From Arthrobacter gengyunqii (GTDB lineage: Bacteria; Actinomycetota; Actinomycetes; Actinomycetales; Micrococcaceae), in contig NZ_CP095461.1 in assembly GCF_023022985.1 (NCBI RefSeq), forward strand, positions 1,736,001 through 1,800,000: DNA of 64,000 nucleotides. The letters are read 5' to 3'. A program made the translations under genes and the position numbers. Positions within the stretch are counted from its first letter, which is position 1; the number at the start of each line of letters is the position of its first letter. Positions 19,901 through 27,828 of the stretch are shown one piece after another. The notes beneath the pieces are model-generated. The model had not been told where the DNA came from. It ran no database searches and saw nothing but the letters and a program-made list of their open reading frames with translations.

Positions 19901-20122
19901 GTCTTCACCCCCAGACTGCCCTCAGGGCTCCGGCGGGTGTCCTTCCGGGTTCGCTACCGGGGGGTGCTGCTGAAGATCAGCTTGGAACGCACCGTCCTGC
20001 GGGTATCCGCCGCTCCGGGCAACCTGCCCCCGGTCCGGATCCGGGTAGGGAATGCCCTGTTCCAGCTCCGTCCCGGCGGCAGCGTGGACATCCCGCTGGA
20101 GCCGGCCGGAGCGCCGATCTAA
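16892..20122 (+). CDS. Beta-phosphoglucomutase / GH65 disaccharide phosphorylase fusion
   Basis: A 1076-residue bifunctional protein. Residues 28-250 are a HAD phosphatase-fold mutase: VIFDMDGVVTD with Asp37 and Asp39, then GKPDPATFLEAARRLGV and VVIEDSTAGVAAARSGG. Residues from about 275 on are a glycoside hydrolase family 65 phosphorylase, with ILNYRWRRL-like core segments and the catalytic acid Glu767 in GVVGPDEYHDGYPEN. GH65 enzymes split trehalose, maltose, kojibiose or nigerose with phosphate to beta-glucose 1-phosphate, which the mutase domain converts to glucose 6-phosphate. The fusion channels that product. A proline-rich 27-residue N-terminus precedes the HAD domain. Exact disaccharide unknown. 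Confidence 0.9.
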   Translation: MPAEPRPDAVPQPPVPPPPLPLPAAVTPLRYQAVIFDMDGVVTDTASVHRAVWKALFDSVLADERTGSASDGDPFEDSDYYAYVDGRPREQGVLGFLRSRGVDVPLGSLDDAPWSWTAYGLGSAKNALFLAALQRDGVRAYPGTVGLLDRLRTDLVPVALVTASRNAQAILAAAGLEDRFDAVIDGSVAADLQLEGKPDPATFLEAARRLGVSPSQAVVIEDSTAGVAAARSGGFGLVVGIDRAKQRTQLEAAGADLVLRDPGELDIGLVLSHPWQLIYDGFDPWHEGHREALTTLGNGRMGTRGTAPETGADTIHYPGTYAAGIFNRVPEVIGGETAWNEHMVNLPNWLPLDLRFGSGGWWSEGGLILRREHRTLDMQRAVLIRRVLLEDGSGRQLDVVQQRVVSMASPALAVLETTVTPRGWDGPVEFRTGIDHDIRNANVAEDAALGNRHLNTLAVDLQADTERVEAETTQSQIRIAVAVRVTFRTDIPVDSSPLPRASGAGADSSRWLQHHRGELRVGRPLSVLKTAVVVTSHDRAVSTPASGAQAVLARTPANFTAVLADHQAAWRRLLHLFSLDLHADGQTQLVLNLHVFHLLQVLTPITEELDVGVPARGLHGEGYRGHIFWDDLFVLPLVTSRLPSITRSVLNYRWRRLSAARDTARAAGLAGALFPWRSGSDGTEETPRWLYNKFSQKWMRDNSRLQRHGSLAVAYNVWQYFQATEDRQWLVSRGAEIIVEVARMIASMAETGEDGRFHLHGVVGPDEYHDGYPENPGSGVDDNAYTNIMAAWLCALPARILKELHGQDSKYLRKKLGISQAELAFWKQLGRRLYVPFHDGMISQFEGYGRLKELDWDHYRRRYGNIERLDLILASEGDSTNGYKLSKQADVLMLLYVLGEEDLVRLLRRMDYDVGPGQIRAMVDYYLSRTIHGSTLSRVAHASVLSASDPERAWDTFRDALDADLDDTQGGTTRTGVHLGAMAGTIDVVQRSFAGLRMESGDLVFTPRLPSGLRRVSFRVRYRGVLLKISLERTVLRVSAAPGNLPPVRIRVGNALFQLRPGGSVDIPLEPAGAPI

Positions 20123-20143
20123 GAAGCGCTCTAGAAGAAAGGG

Positions 20144-21219
20144 TCATGAGGGGAGCTGTCTCGGCAATGGATCCTCCGGGCCGTCATCGCCGCTGATCCA
20201 CTGTGCGAAGCGCGCACCGGGGTCCCCGCCGATGATCAGGAAGCGTGCGAAGAGGGTAAGCGGCACAGCGAGGAGCGAACCGACCGCTCCCAGCAGGGTT
20301 GTCCAGAGAACCACCGAGGCGAAGGTCAGTGTGACGCTCAGCCTTACTGATTCACCCACGAACCGGGGCTGGATCAGCACTTGGAGGGTGACGTTGACGA
20401 TGCAGTAAATGGCCAGCACCAGTAGCCCCAGCCGCCGACCGCGACAGCGAGTACGACGGGAGGCACCACGCCAAGGACGAAACCAATATTGGGGATGTAG
20501 TTGGTAACGAACGCGAGCACCGCCCAGACGAATGGACCGGGTACGCCTAGGACCCAGAGGGCGAGTCCGTCAATCACCGCGACGATCAGCCCGAATATTG
20601 AGTTGACGAGGAAGTATCGGTTGGTTCCGGCGATGAACCGTTTGAATGCCTGTAGCCGCTGGCCGCTCGCCTCCGCGAGCTCCGCCGGGGGGTTCTGCCA
20701 CCGTGCAGCATCCATCCCGAGGAACATCACGTAGGCGAAGACAAAAAAGACGGCCGTGCCCAGGCCCAAAAGCTGCGTGCCGGCGTTGAAAACGGTCGTC
20801 AGGAGTGCAGAGGGCTGGATTGCCCGCGTTATGTCGTCCATCGATACGGTGTTGAATCCGAGGCTTCGGAAAAACGACTCAAGTGTCTCGGCGCTCTCTT
20901 GCAGTTGGCCTGCGTAGTCGGCCAGGATGCGCGCGAATTGCCCCAGGGCCACAACGACCAGCACGGCCAGAACCAGCAGGATTCCCCACGCGATTGCCAC
21001 GACGACGAGCGTGCCTACCCAGTTTGGGGTGCCGCGTCGATCCAACGGTTTTCGTGCGGGCAGAGCAATAATGACGAGCGCCGCGGCCAGCACCAGCGGT
21101 CCCAGGATCGATTGGCCTGCCCATACCGTCCAGCAGGCACCGCCCGCAACCGCCAGCGTCAGCAGAATCCGCGTTGGCCTGGCAAGTCCGGGTGGCCCGG
21201 GCGACTCACGATCACTCAT
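20144..21219 (-). pseudogene. AI-2E family transporter, one frameshift
   Basis: A membrane protein of the AI-2E/PerM family. The first frame (ATG at 21219) covers about 265 residues, including NRYFLVNSIFGLIVAVIDGL and FVTNYIPNIGFVLGVVPPVV. Similarity then continues in another frame from about 20430 with LAIYCIVNVTLQVLIQPRFV and the C-terminal GAVGSLLAVPLTLFARF. A single-base change near 20420-20440 within a G/C-rich GGCTGGGG stretch explains the split. Either an inactivated gene or a sequencing error; the rest of the frame is undamaged. Confidence 0.8.
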
Positions 21220-21470
21220 GCGGCCTCATAGTTGTCAGGGAACGACGACGCTAAAGTCCGGGCTCCGCCGCTTCTTCCCGGCGGCCCCTACCACCACAGG
21301 TTGGCGCACAGGGCAATCTCCGTCTAGAGGCAACCTTGTATACCGGCACCTTGGGGACGGGAATCATTCCCCGCTCCGGATCAGCGCATGGTGTCGTTGC
21401 CACAAATCGGCGGTTCGGCTGGCTGCATCAATCATCTGCGGCAGCTCGGTCCCCAACGCATAATGAACCA
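21220..21470. other. Divergent intergenic region
   Basis: Lies between the AI-2E transporter gene and the acetyltransferase gene. An open frame runs through part of it but without conservation. Presumably contains both promoters. Confidence 0.3.
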
Positions 21471-22040
21471 ATGGAACTCGATGAACTGCTCACAGCGTTG
21501 AACGCCGGCGAGACCATAACCGCCGGCTCGCCCCTGCATGAGGCCATGCACCATGCCAGCCAGGCCGCCCTGCGGATTACCGGCGAACTCAACAGCGGCT
21601 ACCACGAACCGGAACAGGTGCGGGAGCTGCTTTCCCGGCTGACCGGTAAACCGGTGGACGAAACGGTTGCAATGTTCCCACCGTTTTCCGCGGATTTCGG
21701 CAGAAACATCACCCTGGGCAAACGGGTGTTCATTAATTCCGGCTGCCGGTTCCAGGACCAGGGCGGAATCAGCATCGGCGACGACTGCCTGATCGGCCAC
21801 AACGCCGTCCTGGCGACGCTTAACCACGACCTGTCGCCCAGCCGGCGAGCGGACATGCATCCGGCGCCCATCACGATTGGCCGGAATGTCTGGCTTGGGT
21901 CCAACGTCACGGTGCTGCCGGGGGTGACCATCGGTAACGACGCCGTTGTGGCCGCAGGAGCCGTAGTCACGAAGGATGTGCCGGCCCGGTCTGTGGTGGT
22001 GGGATCCCCGGCCCGGGTGATCCGCAGCGTCGAGGACTAG
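21471..22040 (+). CDS. Sugar O-acetyltransferase (maltose/galactoside acetyltransferase-like)
   Basis: A 189-residue left-handed beta-helix acetyltransferase. After a helical N-terminus come hexapeptide repeats: GRNITLGKRVFINSGCRFQD, ISIGDDCLIGHNAVLATLNH with the catalytic His in the LNHD region, then ITIGRNVWLGSNVTVLPGVT and VVAAGAVVTKDVPARSVVVG. It transfers acetyl from acetyl-CoA to sugar hydroxyls. The ATG at 21471 gives the family's usual length; an upstream in-frame GTG/TTG extension is not conserved. Confidence 0.88.
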   Translation: MELDELLTALNAGETITAGSPLHEAMHHASQAALRITGELNSGYHEPEQVRELLSRLTGKPVDETVAMFPPFSADFGRNITLGKRVFINSGCRFQDQGGISIGDDCLIGHNAVLATLNHDLSPSRRADMHPAPITIGRNVWLGSNVTVLPGVTIGNDAVVAAGAVVTKDVPARSVVVGSPARVIRSVED

Positions 22041-22136
22041 CCGCGCCGTCATCGGGCGCACAAAGAAGAGGCGTCCGATACACTCTGGCCTAAATGACTG
22101 CGCTCCGGTTTGCTCCGGGCTTACCGGGGGATGACC

Positions 22137-23216
22137 ATGGCGAAAATCGACAGTGCTTCACCTCGGCCTGCGCATTCGAACGGCCGTGCTCGCTGGAGGG
22201 GCCGCACTGCGGCGGCTTCCGCAATTCTGCTGTCACTGGGACTAGCCGGTTGCACTTCCTCGGAGCCTCCCGCAGCTGCAGAAACACCCGCCACCACGGC
22301 GACGACGGCGCCCACCGCCACAGCGGAGCCTGCCGCGGACGCCAAGCCGTCCCTGGGCGGGGAGGTCATCACCGATTCCTTCGGCAATCCCGACTTCTAC
22401 GTCACCGTCGCCGGCGACACCCTGGCAACGGTGGCGGAGGTCTACGGTTTTTCCGAAGCGAAAGTTACCGGATTCAACGAACTCCAGCCGGGGACGCCGC
22501 TGGCGCCTGGCACCCGGCTCCGGCTGCTGCCAGCCGGCCCCGGCATCGGCGCCATGGGGGCCGCCACGGAGGACCCGAACGGGATCCCCACAAGCTACAC
22601 CGTCGTACCCGGGGACACCTTGGCCGGGATCACCTACCGGTTCAACCTCACCAATGATCAGCTCGCGGAGGCAAACAAAGTGCCGTACGTGCATGAGGTG
22701 GGCAACATCTACTTCGTGGAACCAGAGCGCACCATCGCGCTGCAGAAGAACCCGGTGGACAGCCGCTCAGGGACAGGGGAAGCCGTGTGGAATTCTTGGG
22801 ACCGCGGCGTCTTCTACACCACTGTCGACGGCGATTCCTTCGACAGCGTGGGCTACCAGTTCCGTGTCGGCACGTCCGAGCTGCTGCAGTACAACCCCTC
22901 GCTTGTTGAGAACGCACCGATTCCGGCCGGCACCACGCTCCAGCTGATTCCGGGTGAGCTGGCGGTCGACGGCGCCCGTGGAACGTTTACCGCGGATGCC
23001 GAGGGTGTTCCGCTGACCTACACCACCGTCCCCGGGGACACCGAAGACGGCATCTCGGCCCGGTTTGGTGTCACGGCTCTGTATGACGCCAACCGGGACA
23101 CGACCGAGACCGTTCCCGTCTGGTACCAGTACGTAGACGGGATATCCGGTGAGCTTTTGCCCGGCCAGACCATCAGCCTGTCCCTGGACCAGCCGATCAA
23201 CAAGCCGGGCGCCTGA
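22137..23216 (+). CDS. LysM-repeat lipoprotein
   Basis: A 359-residue exported protein. A basic N-terminus and hydrophobic helix end in the lipobox Leu-Ala-Gly-Cys39, so it is predicted to be anchored to the outer face of the membrane. A Thr/Ala/Pro-rich linker follows. Then come LysM-like repeats at about 85-130, 150-195 and 225-265 (for example TSYTVVPGDTLAGITYRFNL and VFYTTVDGDSFDSVGYQFRV) and a degenerate fourth near 290-345. LysM modules bind peptidoglycan. No catalytic domain is present. ATG 22137 or 22131 are both possible. Confidence 0.82.
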   Translation: MAKIDSASPRPAHSNGRARWRGRTAAASAILLSLGLAGCTSSEPPAAAETPATTATTAPTATAEPAADAKPSLGGEVITDSFGNPDFYVTVAGDTLATVAEVYGFSEAKVTGFNELQPGTPLAPGTRLRLLPAGPGIGAMGAATEDPNGIPTSYTVVPGDTLAGITYRFNLTNDQLAEANKVPYVHEVGNIYFVEPERTIALQKNPVDSRSGTGEAVWNSWDRGVFYTTVDGDSFDSVGYQFRVGTSELLQYNPSLVENAPIPAGTTLQLIPGELAVDGARGTFTADAEGVPLTYTTVPGDTEDGISARFGVTALYDANRDTTETVPVWYQYVDGISGELLPGQTISLSLDQPINKPGA

Positions 23217-23364
23217 TCAGGCCGGATGAGCGGCTCATAAACAACTGAACGGTTTTGCCTGTTCCGGGTGCGTCAAGGGAAATTCGAGGGTCCCGGACCT
23301 ACCGGAGAGTCTGCCCGGGTGTTGTCCTTGGAAGGGAGGGAAGCCAACCGCAGAAGGAGACACC

Positions 23365-24384
23365 ATGCGTGGCGTAGTACTGCATGCCCCCGGAGATGTC
23401 CGCGTCGAGGACCGGGCTGATCCAGTGATTGAAGAACCGACCGACGCCGTGATCCGGCTGGCAGCGACCTGCATTTGCGGTTCGGACCTGTGGCCGTACC
23501 GGGGCGTTGAGGAGGCCCGGAGCGTCCCCATGGGACATGAATACATCGGCTGGGTGGAGGAGGTGGGATCCGAGGTGCGGACCATCAAGGCCGGGGACTT
23601 CGTCGTCGGCTCCTTCTGGGCCTCCGACAACACATGCGAAATCTGCCGGGCCGGCTACCAGAGCCGATGCATCAATGCCGTGCCGATGGGCATGATGGGA
23701 ACCCAGGCGCAGTTCGCCCGGATTCCGCTGGCCGACGGCACCTTGGTGGCCACTCCGGAATCCCCACCGGCGGACCTGCTGCCCTCACTGCTGGCGGCCT
23801 CGGATGTACTGGGCACCGGCTGGTTCGGCGCCGTGGCTGCTGAGGCCGGCCCCGGCAAAACCGTCGCCGTGGTGGGGGACGGCGCCGTCGGCGTTTTGGC
23901 AGTCCTGGCCGCACGACAGCTCGGTGCCGAGCGGATTATCGCTTTTAGCCGGCACCCCGAACGCCAGCAGCTCGCCCGTGAATTCGGTGCCACCGATATC
24001 ATCACCGAACGCGGCGACGCGGGGGTGGCCGCACTCAAGGACCTGACCAACGGGCTCGGCGCCCATTCGGTGGTGGAGGCCGTGGGCACGCAGGAGTCAA
24101 TGATGCAGGCTGTGCGCTCCACCCGGCCGGGCGGCCACATGGGCTTTGTGGGCGTCTCCCATGACGTCGCTCTTCCCGGGCTGGAACTGTTCTTCGCCGA
24201 GATCCACATGCTCGGAGGCCCCGCCCCCGTGCGCCGCTTTCTGCCCGACCTCATCCAGCGGATCTGGGACCGGCAGATCGATCCGGGCCGGGTCTTCGAC
24301 CTCACGCTTCCGCTGGCCGACGCCGCGGAGGGCTACCGGGCCATGGATGAGCGCCGCGCCGTCAAAGTACTGCTGACCCCCTAG
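23365..24384 (+). CDS. Zinc-dependent alcohol dehydrogenase, intact copy
   Basis: A 339-residue medium-chain dehydrogenase. The catalytic zinc ligands are Cys38 (TCICGSDLWPY), His58 and Glu59 (MGHEYIG). The structural-zinc lobe has Cys91, Cys94 and Cys102. The NADP site is VAVVGDGAVGVLAVLAARQL at about 170-189. Start ATG with AGAAGGAGACACC upstream. This subfamily acts on short alcohols, aldehydes or quinones; the substrate is not set. It shares its 5' leader (from about 23290) and whole coding region with the nonsense-mutated copy at 31817-32836, and its leader plus first 20 or so codons with the stub at 27829-27925. Confidence 0.9.
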   Translation: MRGVVLHAPGDVRVEDRADPVIEEPTDAVIRLAATCICGSDLWPYRGVEEARSVPMGHEYIGWVEEVGSEVRTIKAGDFVVGSFWASDNTCEICRAGYQSRCINAVPMGMMGTQAQFARIPLADGTLVATPESPPADLLPSLLAASDVLGTGWFGAVAAEAGPGKTVAVVGDGAVGVLAVLAARQLGAERIIAFSRHPERQQLAREFGATDIITERGDAGVAALKDLTNGLGAHSVVEAVGTQESMMQAVRSTRPGGHMGFVGVSHDVALPGLELFFAEIHMLGGPAPVRRFLPDLIQRIWDRQIDPGRVFDLTLPLADAAEGYRAMDERRAVKVLLTP

Positions 24385-24454
24385 GCGCGGGCGCGGGTAC
24401 GCCCGGCAGTGCCGCCAGCTGCGCGCGTTCGGCATTGGTTATGAGGTTGTCCAT
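24362..24454 (-). other. 30-codon minus-strand frame, probable reductase relic
   Basis: An ATG at 24454 behind a good GGGGGA site opens a 30-codon frame (MDNLITNAERAQLAALPGVP and onward) that overlaps the dehydrogenase stop. The segment AQLAALPGVPAPA matches the relic after the second dehydrogenase copy (PAQLAALSGVPAPVA), and both resemble PQTLALMAGIITPGA of the F420-type reductase at 12570. I therefore read it as a decayed 5' piece of that family rather than a functional peptide, though translation cannot be excluded. Confidence 0.4.
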
Positions 24455-24799
24455 GGATTCCCCCTGCGGTTCGTGGCCGTGTTTGCGATTTGTCAGTTGC
24501 TGTTGGTGCCAGCTTAGGGGCCGGCTTGCCCATTAATGCCGCAAGGTACTGGTGCTCAGTGGCGTGGGAGAACCGGCGCCGTCACCGTCGAACTGTGTGG
24601 TCAGGGCCTTAACCTTTCAGTCAGACGCTGCATGGCGCCGTTTCGGCAAAACCCATAGTCGCTACGCGTAGGCAGGAAAAGAGCCTTGACGAAAATGGAT
24701 CATGGTTTTCGGGAGATGGCATTAACGTTCGCATTTCTGGACCACACCGTGTATGCAGTACACGTACAGATGTCAGGACAATCATTTTTTGGGGATGAA
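24455..24799. other. Intergenic region upstream of the dehydratase-C-like gene
   Basis: No gene recognised. It contains a TTG at 24686 with AGGAAAAG upstream, in frame with the next gene, as an alternative start. I searched both strands for a short precursor peptide with a leader and a Ser/Thr/Cys-rich core and saw none that was convincing. Confidence 0.35.
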
Positions 24800-25792
24800 A
24801 TGAACCGCGTAATGCCATCGAACACTGTTCATCGGGGAGCAGCTGCCCGTCCTGTGCAGCAGCACTCCAGCCCAACCACCCTGTGGTCCGTCCTGACCAT
24901 GGAGCCGGAGCGTAAGGATTTGGGCGACGGAATAGTCCGCCACATGGTTGCCCCGCTGTCTTCCCAAATGCGGCTCGTAGGGGCGGGCCGGTTTCGTTTT
25001 TCGCGCAGCCTGGAATCCGACCATCCGGCCGTGCTCCTGCATGTGCGGGCCACCGACGACGTCGCTCAGCGCCTGTGGAAGTTTGCCCACGTGCTGGCGG
25101 CGGAAAGCGTTGCCAGTCTGGGTACCGTGAAGATCTCCAAGTCGCAGGGCATCGTCTATCCGCCACGGCCGGGCGAGCCGGTGCCTGAGCTGGTGGAAGC
25201 GACATTTGCACGGTTCGGTGGACCAAAGGGCTTGGAACTGGCAGCTGAGGTTTCTGAGGTGTCCTCGGATTTGGCTTTGTGGGCCGTCGACCGTTTTCCC
25301 GGCCTCACCATGCGCTCGATGCTGGCCGCCCTGCTTCTCTTCGACGCCGGCCACGCCATGATGCACGGACCCCGGTCCGCTGTTTGGCCCGACCGCAGAA
25401 CTACAAGCTGGGACTACTTCTGGAACGCTCATCTGCACGCCTGCACGAGTTCTTTTGGCTCCCAGCCTGAGCGTGCGCGCAGGGCAATGATGGACCGGAT
25501 AGCACCCCGGATTATGCCCACACATAGGGTGATGGCCGCGTTGGCCTCAGAGCCGGCTGTGGATATCTGGCGGAAGCGCTGGGCACGCGCCATCGATGAG
25601 TATTTGTATCGGGCGGACAAGCATCGCGTCAGTCGCAGCGCGCAGCAGCTGGCGATGGGGGCGAGCCAGCTGGCACTCAACCGGTTGGGCTTTTCGTTCC
25701 GGGAGCAGGCAGTTCTCGGCCTATATGCGCGTGCTTGGAGTAAGGACATTGAAGCGCTGTATTCCGGTGAGGCGTCCTCTCATACCCGCTGA
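24800..25792 (+). CDS. Orphan lantibiotic dehydratase C-terminal-domain-like (thiopeptide-type) protein
   Basis: A 330-residue protein (or 368 from TTG 24686). Its order of motifs fits the SpaB_C/Lant_dehydr_C domain that eliminates glutamate from tRNA-glutamylated Ser/Thr, or the related stand-alone thiopeptide cyclases: PAVLLHVRATDDVAQRLWKF, then VEATFARFGGPKGLELAAEV with FARFGG, SDLALWAV, and the C-terminal SQLALNRLGFSFREQAVLGL. The ATG at 24800 has GGGGATGA upstream. No LanB N-terminal domain, precursor peptide or cyclodehydratase was found nearby, so its partner must be elsewhere or lost. A 3' fragment of a second copy lies at 8035-8141. Family assignment is by motif order only. Confidence 0.55.
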   Translation: MNRVMPSNTVHRGAAARPVQQHSSPTTLWSVLTMEPERKDLGDGIVRHMVAPLSSQMRLVGAGRFRFSRSLESDHPAVLLHVRATDDVAQRLWKFAHVLAAESVASLGTVKISKSQGIVYPPRPGEPVPELVEATFARFGGPKGLELAAEVSEVSSDLALWAVDRFPGLTMRSMLAALLLFDAGHAMMHGPRSAVWPDRRTTSWDYFWNAHLHACTSSFGSQPERARRAMMDRIAPRIMPTHRVMAALASEPAVDIWRKRWARAIDEYLYRADKHRVSRSAQQLAMGASQLALNRLGFSFREQAVLGLYARAWSKDIEALYSGEASSHTR

Positions 25793-25874
25793 AGTCAGGC
25801 GGGTAAGAAATGATGGTTTAGGCGGCACCGGTCTGTGTCCCGGATTTAGACGGGGGAGACTGGTCGGAGATCCG

Positions 25875-26366
25875 CTAAAGCTGGACGCGCCGCTGCTGCT
25901 TCGCGGCGTCTCGTACACTCTGCAGCAACCGGCCGCGCCATACCAGTAACCCGAGGATCGCTGCCGCTCCGAGGAACATTCCTGCCATCAGGCCCAGGCC
26001 CACGGCCGGGCCCCCGCCGCCCGTCTGTGGATCGGCGGTCAGAACCGCGGATATGGCGGCGAGCATTCCCGTGCCGGCGACCAGTGAGAGGACCAGGGCA
26101 TCCACCCAGCGCGTCGTTCGGCTGGTTAGGAAGGCTCCGCGCCCGGAAAGCGTGAGTAGTCGCCAGATGCAGACCAGCGCCGCCTCGCCGCATGCGATGG
26201 CAACAACTGCCAGTGCGGTCAGGGGAGTCCGCAGATAGGCGACTTCGGGAAAACTGGCCGCCGCCTCCGCAGCAAGCATCGGAAGGACCACGACCTGCGC
26301 CGCCACCGCAACAGTGAGTACTGCGCCGATGAGGATCTTCAGTTCAGTGATTGCCGCTGGGCGCAT
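25875..26366 (-). CDS. DUF2975 membrane protein
   Basis: A 163-residue protein with four hydrophobic helices (about 10-32, 48-68, 88-110 and 122-143) and the interhelical GRGAFLTSRTTRWVDALVLS block typical of DUF2975. These proteins are normally encoded immediately before a small XRE/Cro-type regulator (YozG-like). No such regulator gene is seen here. The start region contains TATCGATA at about 26380. Function unknown. Confidence 0.75.
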   Translation of the reverse strand: MRPAAITELKILIGAVLTVAVAAQVVVLPMLAAEAAASFPEVAYLRTPLTALAVVAIACGEAALVCIWRLLTLSGRGAFLTSRTTRWVDALVLSLVAGTGMLAAISAVLTADPQTGGGGPAVGLGLMAGMFLGAAAILGLLVWRGRLLQSVRDAAKQQRRVQL

Positions 26367-26412
26367 TCAGGTCTCCGTGTATCGATAACCGATGGAAAGA
26401 AATCGTTGGCCG

Positions 26413-26428
26413 ATGCTTGCACAAGCAT
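26413..26428. promoter_or_regulatory. Palindrome upstream of the DUF2975 gene
   Basis: ATGCTTG-CA-CAAGCAT is a perfect 7-bp inverted repeat with a 2-bp centre, about 50 bp upstream of the DUF2975 start. A plausible operator; the binding protein is not identified. Confidence 0.4.
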
Positions 26429-26463
26429 GTACGGGGCACAAGAGCCGGATAACGAACGCTGGA

Positions 26464-26533
26464 GTCATCGACGGGTCAACCGGTTCCGGTGCCCGCCACG
26501 CAACAAGCAGGATGGCGCCGATGGGTCCAGGGT
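26464..26533 (-). pseudogene. Fragment of a PLDc_N-like small membrane protein gene
   Basis: This stretch (GTCATCGACGG, then CCGGTTCCGGTGCCCGCCAC, then CGATGGGTCCA) aligns with 13530-13596 inside the small gene at 13488-13709 at the DNA level, with several small deletions. No usable frame remains. Confidence 0.55.
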
Positions 26534-26588
26534 GAGTGTATTCGCGGAAATGAAGGCACCCGACGGCGGCTGCCGGGCGGCGAAAGTC

Positions 26589-27629
26589 CTAGGCGAACCG
26601 TGACCCCGCGGACATTGCGAGGTTGCGGAGGCCGGTGAAGTGCTCGGCTGTGCCCAGACGGTTCAGCAGGCGTGCCGCGCGGACCATGGCGTTTCCCCGC
26701 CGACGCCGGCTGGAGTCGTAGCGCTGCAGCCCGGCGGCAACACCGGGCGCCGAGCTGAGGGCATCGACCAGCGCAACCGCATCCAAAAGTGCCTCACAGG
26801 CGCCGCGGCCAAGGTTCGGCGCCATGGCGTGCGCGGCGTCGCCCAGCAGCGCCACGTTGCCGGACACATAGGAACGGAGCGGCGGAACGTCGAACAGCTC
26901 GCGGTAATCTATCGGGCTCCCGTCCAGCTTTCCAAGGACCCGGGCGACGTCCGGGTGCCACCCGCGGTACAGGCTGCGTAGCAGGTCGGTGCCCTGGGCG
27001 CCGAAGGCCTCCGGGGAACCCAGCGGGGGAAGGTCCGCGGAACGGAGGCAGGCAAACCAGTTAGTGCTAATGGCATCCAGCGGCGTAATGCCGAACAATC
27101 GGCCGCGCCCCCACGTCTCGGTGACCCCGCCGGCGGGGCCGGCAACAACGCCGCGGAAAGCCACCGTTCGCAGTGTCCGCGGTGGTGCCGCGTTGCAGGC
27201 GGTGCGCAGCCGGCTGGATATGCCGTCGGCGGCCACGACAACATCGGCGTGGGGCAGGGATGCAGGCCCGTTGACCGGCGTATTCCATTGGATAAGCCCG
27301 TCGGGAAGGTCCCCGGAGAGGGCATCCAGCAGGACGGTGCGAGGCACAAACCGAGCCGTCCGGTTGCGGCCCATGGTTGCGATCTTGCTTCCGTCGGGTT
27401 TCAGGATTCGAGCGCCGCGCTCTTCCATCGAACCGGCGAGGACGGCGTCACCGGCACCCAGCGATTCCAGTGCTCTTAGCGCCTCGGGCCACATGGCCAG
27501 CGCCGTTCCGCTGCCGGGCAGGTTTGCGCCGCGTTCGAGCACCTGGACCGACCATCCTGCCCGCAGCAGACCGCGGGCAGCAGCGGTTCCCGCGATGCCC
27601 GCTCCGACGATCAGTGCCGAGCCGCGCAT
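26589..27629 (-). CDS. FAD-dependent monooxygenase (PHBH/UbiH-type)
   Basis: A 346-residue flavoprotein hydroxylase. The FAD ADP-binding motif is VGAGIAGTAAARGLLRAGWS at residues 8-27 (GxGxxG). A middle DADVVVAADG-like element (PHADVVVAADGISSRLR) and the second FAD motif GNVALLGDAAHAMAPNLGRG near 265-284 are complete. Members add one oxygen atom to aromatic or polyketide substrates using NAD(P)H. Start ATG 27629 with GAGGAGAAGG upstream. It stands alone, so the substrate cannot be inferred. Confidence 0.87.
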   Translation of the reverse strand: MRGSALIVGAGIAGTAAARGLLRAGWSVQVLERGANLPGSGTALAMWPEALRALESLGAGDAVLAGSMEERGARILKPDGSKIATMGRNRTARFVPRTVLLDALSGDLPDGLIQWNTPVNGPASLPHADVVVAADGISSRLRTACNAAPPRTLRTVAFRGVVAGPAGGVTETWGRGRLFGITPLDAISTNWFACLRSADLPPLGSPEAFGAQGTDLLRSLYRGWHPDVARVLGKLDGSPIDYRELFDVPPLRSYVSGNVALLGDAAHAMAPNLGRGACEALLDAVALVDALSSAPGVAAGLQRYDSSRRRRGNAMVRAARLLNRLGTAEHFTGLRNLAMSAGSRFA

Positions 27630-27828
27630 GCCTTCTCCTCACCACTGGTTCTTGCGGTCCGCACGGGGCGCGGCTTCGGCGGAACGGTGATCCAGTTCAT
27701 CCCGGAATTTACGCTGTCTGCTGTCTGCTGTCGACATCGGTTTCCAGTCCCGCTCCGGCCTTTTGAGGCCACCCGACCAATAATATGGGCGCCTAATCCA
27801 GCCGGATCAAATGCTCGTGATGTGCGGG

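Noticed and set aside
24362..24454. 30-codon minus-strand frame with a good ribosome site, considered as a RiPP precursor for the nearby dehydratase-like gene
   Set aside because: The sequence matches relics of the F420-type reductase beside the other dehydrogenase copy, has no Ser/Thr/Cys-rich core, and points away from the dehydratase-like gene.
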